A stretch of DNA of 64,000 nt from contig CAYHCF010000018.1 of NCBI GenBank assembly GCA_964355075.1, positions 3,100-67,099 of the forward strand. Direction: 5' to 3'. The stretch is from B1 sp964355075. GTDB taxonomy: Bacteria > Bacteroidota > Bacteroidia > UKL13-3. Both the position numbers and the translations under genes were made by a program. Positions 52,466 through 62,079 of the stretch are shown in pieces (position 1 is the stretch's first letter; the number at the start of each line of letters is the position of its first letter). The notes beneath the pieces are model-generated. The model saw nothing but the letters and a program-made list of their open reading frames with translations, did no database searches and was not told where the DNA came from.

Positions 52466-53563
52466 ATGAAGATATCCGATTTAACCCAATACCTTGAACA
52501 ACTTGCCCCGCTTGCCTTACAGGAAAGTTACGACAATAGCGGTTTGATTGTGGGTTCGCCCGAAACCGAAATTACCCGGGCACTGATTACCCTCGATTGT
52601 ACAGAAGAAATTATACAGGAAGCCATTGAAAATGGATGTAACCTGATTATCGCGCATCATCCGGTCATTTTTAGCGGCATCAAGAAATTGAATGGAAAGA
52701 ATTATGTTGAACGTACTGTTATTAAAGCCATTCAAAACCAGATTGCTATATATGCCATTCATACCAATTTGGACAATGTTGCAGGTGGCGTAAACCATAA
52801 AATTGCCCAAATAATTGGGTTGGAAAATTGCCGGATTCTGGACCCGAAAAGTGAGAATCTGCTAAAATTGGTAACCTATGTTCCAAAAGATAGTATAGAT
52901 GTGGTTCAAAATGCGCTTTTTGAAGCCGGAGCCGGGAATATTGGCAATTATAGTGAGTGTAGTTTTAAAGTATTGGGCGAAGGTACTTTTAAGCCGGGTT
53001 TGAACACCAATCCTTTTGTTGGGAAAAAGCTGGAAAGGCATAGTGAAGAAGAATATAAACTTGAAACGGTTTTCCCTTTCTGGTTGAAAGGTAAGATTTT
53101 GAAATCTTTGTTTGAATTTCACCCGTACGAAGAGGTTGCCTACGATCTCTATGTATTAAATAACCAGAATTTGCAAACAGGGTCGGGATTAATTGGAGAT
53201 TTACCCACGGGGCTCAAATCTGAGGAGTTTCTTGCCATGTTGAAAGAAAAGCTGGAATTAAAAGTTATTCGATATACGCCATTTGAAAACAGGGAAATCA
53301 AATCGGTTGCCATATGCGGCGGTGCAGGTAGTTTTTTGTTAGAAAATGCAATCCATTCTGGTGCTCAGGCATTTATTAGCTCTGATTTTAAATACCATGA
53401 GTTTTTTAATGCTGAAAACAAGTTGATTATCGCCGATATTGGTCATTATGAAAGCGAAAAATTTACGAAATCACTATTATATGAGTTAATTTTGAAAAAA
53501 TTTCCTACCTTTGCACTCCTTTTATCTAAATTGAATACAAACCCGGTAAACTACTATATGTAA
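52466..53563 (+). CDS. Nif3-like dinuclear metal centre protein
   Basis: A 365-residue protein of the widely conserved Nif3/YbgI (GTP cyclohydrolase 1 type 2-like) family, forming hexameric toroids with a dimetal site. Metal ligands are seen in IIAHHPVIFSG near residue 63, HTNLDNVAGGVN near 98, and SDFKYHEFF with DIGHYESE near the C-terminus. Between them (about 130-235) is the extra PII-like domain of the long form. The function is not settled. The zinc-ribbon protein gene starts one base after the stop, a pairing common in this phylum. Confidence 0.92.
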   Translation: MKISDLTQYLEQLAPLALQESYDNSGLIVGSPETEITRALITLDCTEEIIQEAIENGCNLIIAHHPVIFSGIKKLNGKNYVERTVIKAIQNQIAIYAIHTNLDNVAGGVNHKIAQIIGLENCRILDPKSENLLKLVTYVPKDSIDVVQNALFEAGAGNIGNYSECSFKVLGEGTFKPGLNTNPFVGKKLERHSEEEYKLETVFPFWLKGKILKSLFEFHPYEEVAYDLYVLNNQNLQTGSGLIGDLPTGLKSEEFLAMLKEKLELKVIRYTPFENREIKSVAICGGAGSFLLENAIHSGAQAFISSDFKYHEFFNAENKLIIADIGHYESEKFTKSLLYELILKKFPTFALLLSKLNTNPVNYYM

Positions 53564-53564
53564 T

Positions 53565-54332
53565 ATGGCAGGATCTACAGACAGCAGCATTGAACAAAAA
53601 TTAAGAGCCCTTTACAAGCTTCAACTCATTGATTCAAAAATAGACAAACTTACGGCAATTAGAGGTGAATTGCCAATGGAAGTATTTGATCTTGAGGATG
53701 ATATAATCGGATATGAAACCAGATTATCCAATCTCCAGGAAGAGGTTAAAAAAATGGAGGAGTCTATTTCTTTGAATAAGATTAAAATTGCCGATGCGAA
53801 AGCTTTGGCCAAGAAATATGAGAAACAGCTGGATAATGTAAAAAACAACAGGGAATTCGATGCATTGAATAAAGAAATTGAAATTCAGGGTTTAGAGCAA
53901 CAATCCATTGACAAAAAAATTAAAACTACTCAATTTGATATTGCACAAAAGAAAACTAACATCGAAGTTTTAAAAACAGATTTGGAAGGAAGAAAACTGG
54001 ATCTAAACACAAAAAAAGGCGAATTGGATACCATTATTGCGGAAACTAAAAAAGAGGAAGATTTTTTATTGAAAATCAGGGGAAGTGCCGTAAAAGTTGC
54101 TGACGATCGTTTGGTTCATTCCTATGATAAAATTCGTAAAAGTGTAAAAAATGGAATTGGGGTTGCAACCATTGAAAGAGATAGCTGTAGTGGTTGTTTT
54201 GCCGGAATTCCACCACAACGTCAGAGTGATATTAAGCAACGTAAAAAAATTATTGTTTGCGAAAATTGTGGTCGGGTGTTAACCGATTCTTTGCTCTCGG
54301 ATGAGGTGATAGCAGAAATCAATCTGAAATAA
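53565..54332 (+). CDS. coiled-coil protein with C-terminal C4 zinc ribbon
   Basis: A 255-residue cytoplasmic protein: a long helical coiled coil (about 10-180, many Lys/Glu/Leu heptads) followed by a C4 zinc ribbon with CSGCF and CENCG pairs around residues 202-235. This is the CT398/HP0958-like family, members of which bind nucleic acid or assist secretion and flagellar proteins; the role in this phylum is unknown. It is translationally close to nif3 and followed by a strong terminator. ATG start. Confidence 0.85.
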   Translation: MAGSTDSSIEQKLRALYKLQLIDSKIDKLTAIRGELPMEVFDLEDDIIGYETRLSNLQEEVKKMEESISLNKIKIADAKALAKKYEKQLDNVKNNREFDALNKEIEIQGLEQQSIDKKIKTTQFDIAQKKTNIEVLKTDLEGRKLDLNTKKGELDTIIAETKKEEDFLLKIRGSAVKVADDRLVHSYDKIRKSVKNGIGVATIERDSCSGCFAGIPPQRQSDIKQRKKIIVCENCGRVLTDSLLSDEVIAEINLK

Positions 54333-54346
54333 TTAAGAATATTTTC

Positions 54347-54378
54347 AAAGCCGTCTCATTTTTATAGGAGGCGGCTTT
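54347..54378 (+). terminator. intrinsic terminator after nif3/zinc-ribbon operon
   Basis: Arms AAAGCCGTCTC and GAGGCGGCTTT pair over 11 positions (one G-U) around a 10-base loop, followed by T5 beyond the stem. It lies 14 bases after the zinc-ribbon stop. Confidence 0.9.
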
Positions 54379-54468
54379 TTTTTGTCTCTAAATTATCCTT
54401 AATTGTAAGCGGTTCGATAATTTTTTATCCATCTGACGATCTGTTTTCTTAAAAATAAATTGGGTTCT

Positions 54469-55968
54469 ATGTTTTATTGCAAGCGCATCATTTTAAATAG
54501 ATTTCTTATATTTTTGGGTACATTTTTTATCCTGAACGCATGCAGAGGAGTTACTTTTACCTATACCCCTTTGTTAAATGAAGCACAAACACATCTTGTA
54601 TCCCTACAATTAAAAAAGGCACGGATTGATATTTCAGCCGAACAAAAGGCAAATCCCAATAATATTGCTGCCGATTACTTAATGGGTTATGTTGAGTTTT
54701 ACGACCTGATGATTCATCAAAAGAAAGAGGACTTCGGAAAATATGAAATACTAAACAACCAACTTTTTGACAGGATAAAATTATTGCCAGAAAATGAAGC
54801 GGCAAAATTATCCTTGTTAGCAAGCGCTCATATTCAGAACGCTTTGGTAAAAGTGCTTTTCAACGAAAATCTTTCAGCGGCCTTTGAGTTCAGGACCGCT
54901 TATCAGTACCTGTTAGAAAATAATAAGAAATTCCCGGGCTTTTTAGGCAATCAAAAGGATTTAGGTGCGCTGCAGGCTTTAATGGGAACTTTTCCTGACC
55001 ATTATAAATGGATAGCCGGTTTAGTTGGACTGTCAGGAAGTTTTGAGGAGGGTACCTCTAAATTACTAAATTACATATTGCATGCATCCAATGAACCTAT
55101 AATTGAACAACAACAGGCAGCTATTTTTTATGCACTGATCCAATTTAATTTTGGTTCTGACAAACAAATAGCATGGAATTTTTATCAAAAATATTCTGGA
55201 GATTACCGTTCTAATCTGATGCAAAATTATATCAGGGCTTTTTTGGCTGGAAAATGTGGCCATAACGATGAAGCCATTGCCGTTCTTTATTCAAAACCTA
55301 ATTCAGCCGATTATGAATGGATTCCCTATCTCGATTATTTGATGGGCGTATGCCTGTTAAATAATTTGGATTTAGGTGCTGCTATCTGGTTTAAAAAATA
55401 TGCTGCATTTAATCAAACAAAGGGTTCATTAAGAGAGACCTATCAACGTTTGTCGTGGTGCTCACTCCTGCAAAATGACTCTGCACGATTTAGGATTTAC
55501 CATAACCTGATGATTAAAAATTCAAAAAACACACATGGTGAAGTGACACTCGTTGAGGAAGATTTGAGTAGAGGCATCCTGCCGAATACTTCGTTAATTA
55601 AAGCAAGATTGCTATTTGATGGAGGATACTATCAGAGAGCAGAGGCTCAGATTATGGTTTTGAATGCGTTCAAATTAGCGGGCAATTTTCAAAAGATTGA
55701 ATATTATTACAGGCTGGCCAGGATTGCCCATGAACAAAAAAATTACAGCAAGGCCATTTTAAATTATGATAAAACCATTGACATGGCAAAAGACGTACAA
55801 ACTTATATGGCTCCTAATTCCTGTTTACAACTTGGATTAATCTATCAAAAATTGAATTATAAGCAAAATGCTAAAACTTACTTAAATAGCGTATTTGATT
55901 ATGGAAATTATGAATATAAAAGTAGTATAGAACAAAAAGCAAAGGCAGCTTTAACTCAGCTCAAATAG
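54469..55968 (+). CDS. TPR-like lipoprotein
   Basis: A 499-residue lipoprotein. The signal peptide ends at the lipobox FFILNACRG (Cys about 22). The rest is helical, with repeated pairs of helices of TPR type: the final part (about 395-495) has clear copies such as YYRLARIAHEQKNYSKAILNYDKTI and LQLGLIYQKLNYKQNAKTYL in parts. It is probably a periplasm-facing scaffold in the outer membrane. The ATG at 54469 is preferred over a TTG three codons earlier. It lies 91 bases past the terminator and 44 before lysS. Confidence 0.8.
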   Translation: MFYCKRIILNRFLIFLGTFFILNACRGVTFTYTPLLNEAQTHLVSLQLKKARIDISAEQKANPNNIAADYLMGYVEFYDLMIHQKKEDFGKYEILNNQLFDRIKLLPENEAAKLSLLASAHIQNALVKVLFNENLSAAFEFRTAYQYLLENNKKFPGFLGNQKDLGALQALMGTFPDHYKWIAGLVGLSGSFEEGTSKLLNYILHASNEPIIEQQQAAIFYALIQFNFGSDKQIAWNFYQKYSGDYRSNLMQNYIRAFLAGKCGHNDEAIAVLYSKPNSADYEWIPYLDYLMGVCLLNNLDLGAAIWFKKYAAFNQTKGSLRETYQRLSWCSLLQNDSARFRIYHNLMIKNSKNTHGEVTLVEEDLSRGILPNTSLIKARLLFDGGYYQRAEAQIMVLNAFKLAGNFQKIEYYYRLARIAHEQKNYSKAILNYDKTIDMAKDVQTYMAPNSCLQLGLIYQKLNYKQNAKTYLNSVFDYGNYEYKSSIEQKAKAALTQLK

Positions 55969-55993
55969 AAACAGGTTTTCAGAAAAATTGCGT

Positions 55994-56001
55994 TATTTTT
56001 G
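55994..56001 (+). promoter_or_regulatory. Bacteroidota -7 promoter box of lysS
   Basis: TATTTTTG, an exact TAnnTTTG match, 11 bases before the ATG at 56013. A TTTT lies about 20 bases upstream instead of TTG. Transcription would begin almost at the start codon. Confidence 0.5.
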
Positions 56002-56012
56002 CAGAAATAATT

Positions 56013-57554
56013 ATGGAAAATTTATCTCATTTAAGTGAGCCGGAGCGTATCCGGCGCCAAAAATTAAAAGACCTGGAACGTTTAGGAATCAATGCCTTTC
56101 CTGCCGAAGCCTACAGCGTTGATACAACTTCAAAAGAAATTCGAAATGAATTTTCATCGAACCCGGAGGAGGAAAAATGGAAAAATGTTTGTGTGGCCGG
56201 ACGATTGATGAGTATTCGGGATATGGGTAAAGCTGCATTTGCAGTTATACAGGATGATGCCGGTAAAGTTCAGATTTATGTGAGAAGGGATGATATTTGC
56301 CCCGGAGAGGATAAATCCTTTTTTGATACAGTATTTAAAAAATTAATAGACCTAGGCGATATTATTGGAATTACAGGTCATGTTTTTATTACAAAAACCG
56401 GAGAAATTTCAATTCATGCCAAGCAAATAACAATACTTGCAAAGGCGCTTCGCCCACTTCCAATCGTTAAGGAGAAAGAGGGAGAAACATTTGATGCGGT
56501 AACCGATCCGGAGTTTCGTTACCGTCAGCGTTATGCCGATTTAATTGTGAATCCGCACGTGAAAGAAACCTTTCAAAAACGTTCATTAATGATCAAGACC
56601 ATGCGCGATTTTTTGAATGATCATGGAGCTTTGGAAGTGGATACGCCTGTTTTACAAAATATTCCGGGAGGGGCATTGGCCAGACCTTTTAAAACACACC
56701 ACAATTCCCTTGATGTTTCTTTTTACTTAAGAATAGCCAATGAGTTGTATCTTAAAAGGTTGATTGTTGGCGGTTTTGATTGGGTTTATGAATTCAGCCG
56801 GAACTTTAGAAATGAAGGGATGGACAGAACGCATAATCCCGAATTTACCATTCTTGAATTTTATGTGGCTTATAAGGATTATTTCTGGATGATGGATTTT
56901 ACCGAACGAATGCTGGAAAAAGTTGCGCTGGCATTGCACGGCACTACCGAAGTTCAGCTGGGCGAAATCAAACTCAATTTTAAAGCACCGTTTAGACGCA
57001 TATCCATTTTGGATTCCATCAAAGAGTTTACGGGTTACGATGTGAGTACGCTGAATGAGGATGAAATCCGCGTGGTTTGTGAAGAGTTGAAAATTGAGGT
57101 TGAACCCGGCTTTGGAAAAGGTAAATTAATTGATGAAATTTTCAGTAAAAAATGTGAAGGAAATTTCATTCAGCCTACATACATTATTGATTATCCAATT
57201 GAAATGAGCCCCCTTACAAAAAAACACCGGAGTCAGGAGGGTTTGGTTGAGCGATTTGAGTTGATGATAAATGGAAAGGAAATTGCAAATGCATATTCTG
57301 AATTAAATGATCCAATTGACCAAAAGGAAAGATTTGAAGAGCAGGTAAAGTTGATGGAAAGAGGCGACGATGAGGCCATGTTTATTGACCATGATTTTTT
57401 ACGTGCATTGGAATATGGAATGCCGCCAACAGCAGGAATCGGAATTGGAGTTGATCGTTTATGTATGTTAATGACAAATCAGGCCTCCATACAGGATGTA
57501 TTATTGTTTCCTCAAATGCGTCCGGAAACCTCCCAAAGTAAGGAAGAAGCATAA
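56013..57554 (+). CDS. lysS: lysine--tRNA ligase, class II
   Basis: Charges tRNA-Lys with lysine. The 513-residue class IIb enzyme has an N-terminal OB fold (VAGRLMSIRDMGKAAF, about residues 55-150) and a catalytic domain. That domain has motif 1 (LEVDTPVLQNIPGGALARPF), motif 2 (FRNEGMDRTHNPEFT) and motif 3 (GIGIGVDRLCMLM). Length and order are normal. It stands alone, with no obvious terminator behind it. ATG start. Confidence 0.97.
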   Translation: MENLSHLSEPERIRRQKLKDLERLGINAFPAEAYSVDTTSKEIRNEFSSNPEEEKWKNVCVAGRLMSIRDMGKAAFAVIQDDAGKVQIYVRRDDICPGEDKSFFDTVFKKLIDLGDIIGITGHVFITKTGEISIHAKQITILAKALRPLPIVKEKEGETFDAVTDPEFRYRQRYADLIVNPHVKETFQKRSLMIKTMRDFLNDHGALEVDTPVLQNIPGGALARPFKTHHNSLDVSFYLRIANELYLKRLIVGGFDWVYEFSRNFRNEGMDRTHNPEFTILEFYVAYKDYFWMMDFTERMLEKVALALHGTTEVQLGEIKLNFKAPFRRISILDSIKEFTGYDVSTLNEDEIRVVCEELKIEVEPGFGKGKLIDEIFSKKCEGNFIQPTYIIDYPIEMSPLTKKHRSQEGLVERFELMINGKEIANAYSELNDPIDQKERFEEQVKLMERGDDEAMFIDHDFLRALEYGMPPTAGIGIGVDRLCMLMTNQASIQDVLLFPQMRPETSQSKEEA

Positions 57555-57746
57555 GTTGATAGAGCACAGAAAATATTGTTTCAGGTAAAATAGTTGAAAC
57601 AGAGCAAAAACGGAGCCTGGAATTAATTATTAATTATCTGAATATTAATCAATTAATTTTTTTTAACACCTTTTCATAGTAAAATCGGGGCATTTGGTGT
57701 TTTTTGCAGTATAAAGTAGTAGAATTATTATTTCAGTGGAAATGAA

Positions 57747-57754
57747 TATTTTTG
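57747..57754 (+). promoter_or_regulatory. Bacteroidota -7 promoter box
   Basis: TATTTTTG, an exact TAnnTTTG match, 16 bases before the ATG at 57771. Confidence 0.5.
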
Positions 57755-57770
57755 TAGAACTTATATTTTT

Positions 57771-58520
57771 ATGAATATTGATAAAATAAGATCGGTTGTA
57801 GTTGATGACGTTGATTTGATGCGTGCGACCCTGAAAAAGGTATTAAATAACTTCTCAAATATTGAAATAATTGGAGAGGCCTCCGATTATGAATCGGCAA
57901 GGGAAGTTATTAATAGTACACAACCTGATTTAGTGTTTCTGGACATTGATTTGAATGGAATAAATTCTATTGATTTATTAAATGAAATTTCCTGTAATCC
58001 TAAGATTATTTTTATAACATCACATCCTGATTTTGCTATTAAGGCATTTGAATTAAATGCGGTTGACTATATATTGAAACCGATCAGCAGTGATCGGTTA
58101 AAAAAGGCCATCGACCGGGTAACTGAATTAAACGAAGAGCTGCCTGTAAGCAATATTTTAGAAGATTCTGAAGAGCGGTTTAAGCCTGACCAGATTATAT
58201 TAATGAATTTTGACAGCAAGCTGAATTTTATAAAAATAGGAGACATTCATTATATAGAAGCTTTTGGCAATTATACCAAGATTTATATGAATGATGGCAA
58301 GTTAAGCATTACATATAATTCTATAAAAAACTGGGATAACCGGTTACCGCAGGATGTTTTTATTCAAATTCACCGCTCAACCATTGTTAACCTGCTAAGC
58401 GTAGTAAAAATCGAAAAATGGACCAATGATACCGGACGCTTATTCCTTAAAGACCTGGAAAAACCTTTTGAAATAAGCAGGAGTTACTTCTTTCAAATTA
58501 AAAAGAAATACAAGGTTTAA
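57771..58520 (+). CDS. LytTR-family response regulator
   Basis: A 249-residue transcription regulator. Residues 1-125 are a receiver domain with VVVDDVDLMR, the phospho-acceptor Asp in LVFLDIDLNGINSIDLL, TSH (IFITSHPD) and the Lys in DYILKPIS. Residues ~145-249 are a LytTR DNA-binding domain with IHYIEAFGNYTKIYM and IHRSTIVNL. The partner histidine kinase is not next to it. It ends with a 4-base overlap with the convergent methyltransferase gene. ATG start. Confidence 0.92.
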   Translation: MNIDKIRSVVVDDVDLMRATLKKVLNNFSNIEIIGEASDYESAREVINSTQPDLVFLDIDLNGINSIDLLNEISCNPKIIFITSHPDFAIKAFELNAVDYILKPISSDRLKKAIDRVTELNEELPVSNILEDSEERFKPDQIILMNFDSKLNFIKIGDIHYIEAFGNYTKIYMNDGKLSITYNSIKNWDNRLPQDVFIQIHRSTIVNLLSVVKIEKWTNDTGRLFLKDLEKPFEISRSYFFQIKKKYKV

Positions 58521-59395
58521 ATTCCATAAGTATACCTGGATAAAATGCCCAAAGGAAGTTTTATTCCCGATCGGGCTTGTAAATAGAGTTCTCCATTCTC
58601 AATATCTTTTGCAACCTTAAAGTTGCGTTCTACCAGGTTTTGTACCAGGAGTGAGCTAAGCCCTAATGAATACACATTCAATATCAGGAAATGTTGGCTG
58701 GGGTCAAGTAACAATGCAATATCACGCAGCATCTCATTTATATTATCTTCCATCTGCCAACGTTCTCCATTAGCTCCTATTCCATAGGCAGGAGGATCTA
58801 AAATGATTCCATGATAAGTTTTACCGCGTTTCACTTCACGCTTTACAAACTTCAGCGCATCTTCTACAACCCATCTGATATTATTGAGATGGGAGGCTTC
58901 CATGTTTTCTTTGCTCCAGCTTATCACCTGTTTTACACTGTCAACATGGGTAACGTCGGCACCTGCCGATTTTGCAGCCAGACTTGCCCCGCCTGTATAG
59001 GCAAAAAGGTTAAGGAATCGGGGTTGTTCATTTTTTATCTTTCTGATATTTTCGAATATATAATCCCAGTTGGCAGCTTGTTCGGGGAAAAGTCCCACAT
59101 GTTTAAAAGAAGTGAGTGATAAATTAAACTTCAGCCGGTAATCTTTCGTAAAATAGGGCAAACTCCATTTGGTATTTTTCTTTCCGGGGTTCAGCCATTC
59201 TCCGCTATGACTTGCTTTTTGTTTGAAAGTGATATCTGTTAACCTCTTCCATTCGATTTCATCCCATACCTTGTCCCACAAAGCCTGAGGCTCCGGCCTT
59301 CTCAATACAACAGGTCCGAATTGTTCTAACTTTTCAAAGTTGCCACAATCCAATAGTTCGTAATCCTGCCAGCCAAGCGGTGTAAATGTTTGCAT
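58517..59395 (-). CDS. class I SAM-dependent rRNA methyltransferase, RlmI-like
   Basis: A 292-residue methyltransferase of the RlmI/YccW group, which methylates cytosine in 23S rRNA. The SAM-binding motif I is in LNLFAYTGGASLAA near residue 128, the motif DSVKQVISWSKENM follows, and the catalytic ILDPPAYGIG near 200 is clear. The N-terminal PUA domain of RlmI is not recognisable; instead the first ~100 residues are a different lead (PLGWQDYELLDCGNFEKLEQFG). The substrate is therefore only inferred. Single-gene unit. Confidence 0.82.
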   Translation of the reverse strand: MQTFTPLGWQDYELLDCGNFEKLEQFGPVVLRRPEPQALWDKVWDEIEWKRLTDITFKQKASHSGEWLNPGKKNTKWSLPYFTKDYRLKFNLSLTSFKHVGLFPEQAANWDYIFENIRKIKNEQPRFLNLFAYTGGASLAAKSAGADVTHVDSVKQVISWSKENMEASHLNNIRWVVEDALKFVKREVKRGKTYHGIILDPPAYGIGANGERWQMEDNINEMLRDIALLLDPSQHFLILNVYSLGLSSLLVQNLVERNFKVAKDIENGELYLQARSGIKLPLGILSRYTYGI

Positions 59396-59474
59396 GGTAA
59401 CAAATGTAATTCAATTGCATTTATAAAATTGCAGGCACATTCAAAACCGGATGAAAAATAGTATTCCCTCCGGT

Positions 59475-60116
59475 CTATTCTTTAATCAGAATTTTGAGTA
59501 ATTCCAAAAACCGCTTTCGTGAAATATCTATTGCTCCCATACTTTTGAGGTGGGCTGTGGATTGCTGGCAATCAATTAATTCTATTCCGGTTTGAACACA
59601 ATGCTCTGCCCAAAAAATCAGGGCTGCTTTACTTGCGTTATTTTGCTTACTGAACATACTCTCACCGAAAAAAACTTTTTCAATCTGAACGCCATAAAGT
59701 CCACCCACCAAATCATTTCCCATCCACACTTCTACCGAATGCACATAACCCAGCCGGAATAGTTTTAGATATGCATTCTTTATTTCGTCTGTAATCCAGG
59801 AACCTTCTTTTTGCAAACGGCAATTCCGGCATTCCTCCATTACGGTTTCGAAAGAGGCGTCTATGGTAAATCTGAATGGATTTTTTTTTAATACCTGTTT
59901 CATGCTTTTGCTTAGCACCACCTCTGCCGGAAACAGGATGAGTCTTGGATCCGGAGACCACCATAGAATAGGTTCATCGTCTCTATACCAGGGGAAAATG
60001 CCATTTTTGTAAGCTTTAATTAAGGTATCGGGTTCTAAGTTGCCACCTATAGCCAGCAGTCCCTCCTGATCGGCAAAATTTGGGTCTGGAAATTCCGAAT
60101 CGATTAAATAAAACAT
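59475..60116 (-). CDS. aat: leucyl/phenylalanyl-tRNA--protein transferase
   Basis: Adds Leu or Phe from tRNA to proteins with N-terminal Arg or Lys, marking them for ClpAP by the N-end rule. The 213-residue protein has the family segments FPDPNFADQEGLLAIGGNL in parts, YKNGIFPWY, WWSPDPRLILFP, and the catalytic area with GLYGVQIEKVFFGESMFS. The ATG at 60116 fits the family start (FYLIDSEFPDP); 21 more residues upstream are unlikely. It is divergent from the DUF3820 gene. Confidence 0.94.
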   Translation of the reverse strand: MFYLIDSEFPDPNFADQEGLLAIGGNLEPDTLIKAYKNGIFPWYRDDEPILWWSPDPRLILFPAEVVLSKSMKQVLKKNPFRFTIDASFETVMEECRNCRLQKEGSWITDEIKNAYLKLFRLGYVHSVEVWMGNDLVGGLYGVQIEKVFFGESMFSKQNNASKAALIFWAEHCVQTGIELIDCQQSTAHLKSMGAIDISRKRFLELLKILIKE

Positions 60117-60163
60117 GTTTACGAATATATGTCCAATCCAATAATATTTCTTATTATTGACTC

Positions 60164-60385
60164 GTGCAACCGGATCCAAAACTCTTACTTAGTTTGGTAA
60201 AAACTGAAATGCCTTTTGGGAAATACAAAGGAACCATATTATCAAAGCTTCCCATGTTTTATTTGGAATGGTTCAAGCGAACCGGCTTTCCCAAAGGCAG
60301 ACTGGGAATGCAGCTTGAAACGGTTTTTGAAATTAAATTGAATGGACTTGAAGAATTGTTTACAGGCTTAGAAAAAATTGCGTAA
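60164..60385 (+). CDS. DUF3820 family small protein
   Basis: A 73-residue protein with the family motif MPFGKYKG (residues 16-23), then YLEWFKRTGFPKGRLG and an EIKLNGLEELF end. The fold is small and probably single-domain; function is unknown, though the family often sits with nucleic-acid enzymes. The start is a GTG, chosen because homologues have about 15 residues before MPFGKYKG. Confidence 0.8.
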   Translation: MQPDPKLLLSLVKTEMPFGKYKGTILSKLPMFYLEWFKRTGFPKGRLGMQLETVFEIKLNGLEELFTGLEKIA

Positions 60386-60442
60386 TTGCAGATTGTTTTT
60401 TGACCAGGTAGCGTTTCAATAAGGATAAACTACATTTAACAG

Positions 60443-61657
60443 GTGGATAATATTAGGATAAAATTGCCCATTAATATCGGGTTCTTATTTCTGAACCCGG
60501 TCACATACACCCCATATTTTATCAAGCCAATTGTTATTTGTTTCTTCTGTTTATTTTATCATTCAGGTATATCAGTTAATTTTCTCGGGGATACAGTCAA
60601 TAAGGGAAATTCCGCTAAAGCAATACCCGCGGAACCATTTTTTTACAGGGGATATCATTATGGAAGTCAGGGTAATTTTAATCCTTTGAATGTTATATTA
60701 AACAGGGGTTTTGAAATGCTAAGAATTACCACCCGCCAACAATATTACAGACCCGAAATATCAGAATATAAATTTAATAATATCATCGAAAATCTCTCAC
60801 ACCCGTTTAGATATGTGAAGGTGTATGGAACGGAGGATTTTTTTAAAGAGCAGGTAATTCCTTTTGGAAATCCGGAGAAACCCTATTGGTATCCGAATTA
60901 TACCTTGCATTTAATTGGCGGAGGAATAACCTATACCGGATTAAAAGAATGGTTCGAATTTTATAAAATCCCTTATCCAAAAGTTTTATCGGCAATCACT
61001 ATTTTAGGTTCAGGGATCATTAATGAATCCATTGAAGAGAAATTAGGTCAGCCAGGCTTTCGGCTCAACGTTGATGCCATTGCAGATGTATGGATATTCG
61101 ATATAGGCGGAATTTTATTGTTTCAGTCAAAAAGGGTAAATAATTTTTTCAGTAAAACATTAAATATGCGCGATTGGTCTAAACAGCCAACTCTGGTTAT
61201 TCCCGGTTTTGATTTGGCCAATTGCGGGCAGTTTATTTCTTTAAAATGGGAATTACCGAAACTAAAAAACTGGTATTTTTTTTCAATGCTTGGACTAGGA
61301 GGCATGGCCGGCCTATCTTACAAATTCAATAATAACACAGGTTTATCCATAGGTTTTGGACAAGGTGCAAAAAAAAAGAATAACGATTTATTCGGATTGC
61401 CTATTGATATAAGTCTGGTACCTATGGCAGGGATTTATTTTGATAAAAACAATTCTCTTATGGCCTCTCTTGAATTAAGTAATTCCAAAAACGATTTGTA
61501 TCATAATTATTTTGCCGAACTAAATCTGTATCCAGGCTTGATTCCCCTTAAAAAAGTGGATCCTTCCTTATGGATCGTTCTGGCAAGGGATGGAAACATA
61601 ATCTTTGGAATAGGCACAAAGTTTACACTGGGTATGGGTTTGGGATACAGGTATTGA
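60443..61657 (+). CDS. membrane/exported protein of unknown function
   Basis: A 404-residue protein I do not recognise. A hydrophobic segment at about 28-45 (IVICFFCLFYHSGISV) may be a signal or a membrane anchor; the lead before it depends on the GTG start chosen and may be shorter. The body is rich in aromatic residues with a GLKEWFEFYKIP segment and a glycine-rich stretch (GGGITYTG, GLGGMAGLSYKF). The C-terminal third has alternating strands ending FTLGMGLGYRY, as in an outer-membrane barrel. No motif gives a function. Single plus-strand gene. Confidence 0.55.
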   Translation: MDNIRIKLPINIGFLFLNPVTYTPYFIKPIVICFFCLFYHSGISVNFLGDTVNKGNSAKAIPAEPFFYRGYHYGSQGNFNPLNVILNRGFEMLRITTRQQYYRPEISEYKFNNIIENLSHPFRYVKVYGTEDFFKEQVIPFGNPEKPYWYPNYTLHLIGGGITYTGLKEWFEFYKIPYPKVLSAITILGSGIINESIEEKLGQPGFRLNVDAIADVWIFDIGGILLFQSKRVNNFFSKTLNMRDWSKQPTLVIPGFDLANCGQFISLKWELPKLKNWYFFSMLGLGGMAGLSYKFNNNTGLSIGFGQGAKKKNNDLFGLPIDISLVPMAGIYFDKNNSLMASLELSNSKNDLYHNYFAELNLYPGLIPLKKVDPSLWIVLARDGNIIFGIGTKFTLGMGLGYRY

Positions 61658-61793
61658 CTGCAATTCAATTTGAGAGGGGATTTAGATTCAATTAATCAAA
61701 ATATATACTGAAGGCTATATCTGCATTTGAAATGCTAAACATTAAATTTTCTTTAAAATTTTTAAAACTCAGCTATGCGAAATAATATAGATT

Positions 61794-61801
61794 TACTTTT
61801 G
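61794..61801 (+). promoter_or_regulatory. Bacteroidota -7 promoter box
   Basis: TACTTTTG, an exact TAnnTTTG match, 25 bases before the ATG at 61827. Confidence 0.45.
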
Positions 61802-61826
61802 AATGGTAAATAAAATACAAAACATT

Positions 61827-62027
61827 ATGAAAAAATTATTAGTTTTTGCTGTGGCTATTGCTTTCAGCTTTGCAACTTTTGCTCAGGGTACTCCAAAAAA
61901 AGATGAAGTAAAAAAGGATGCTCCTAAAAAGGAAGTGAAAAAAGATGCTCCTAAAAAGGAAGTGAAAAAAGAAGAAAAGAAAGAAGTGAAAGCTGAAAAG
62001 AAAGCTGCACCTGCTGATAAAAAATAA
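61827..62027 (+). CDS. small secreted Lys/Glu-rich repeat protein
   Basis: A 66-residue protein: a signal peptide (MKKLLVFAVAIAFSFATFAQ) followed by a mature peptide of almost only Lys, Glu, Ala, Pro and Asp, with KKDAPKKEV repeated in tandem (a perfect 27-base DNA repeat within 61917-61970). The ATG at 61827 fits the signal peptide better than an in-frame ATG eight codons earlier. Similar low-complexity secreted peptides are common in the phylum; function is unknown. Confidence 0.75.
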   Translation: MKKLLVFAVAIAFSFATFAQGTPKKDEVKKDAPKKEVKKDAPKKEVKKEEKKEVKAEKKAAPADKK

Positions 62028-62043
62028 TCAGTAGCAACAATTT

Positions 62044-62079
62044 AAAAAAGACTGATGGAGCAATCTGTCAGTCTTTTTT
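62044..62079 (+). terminator. intrinsic terminator after the Lys/Glu-rich protein
   Basis: AAAAAAGACTGA pairs with TCAGTCTTTTTT around a 12-base loop, 17 bases after the stop codon; the last pairs merge into the T-run. Confidence 0.88.
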
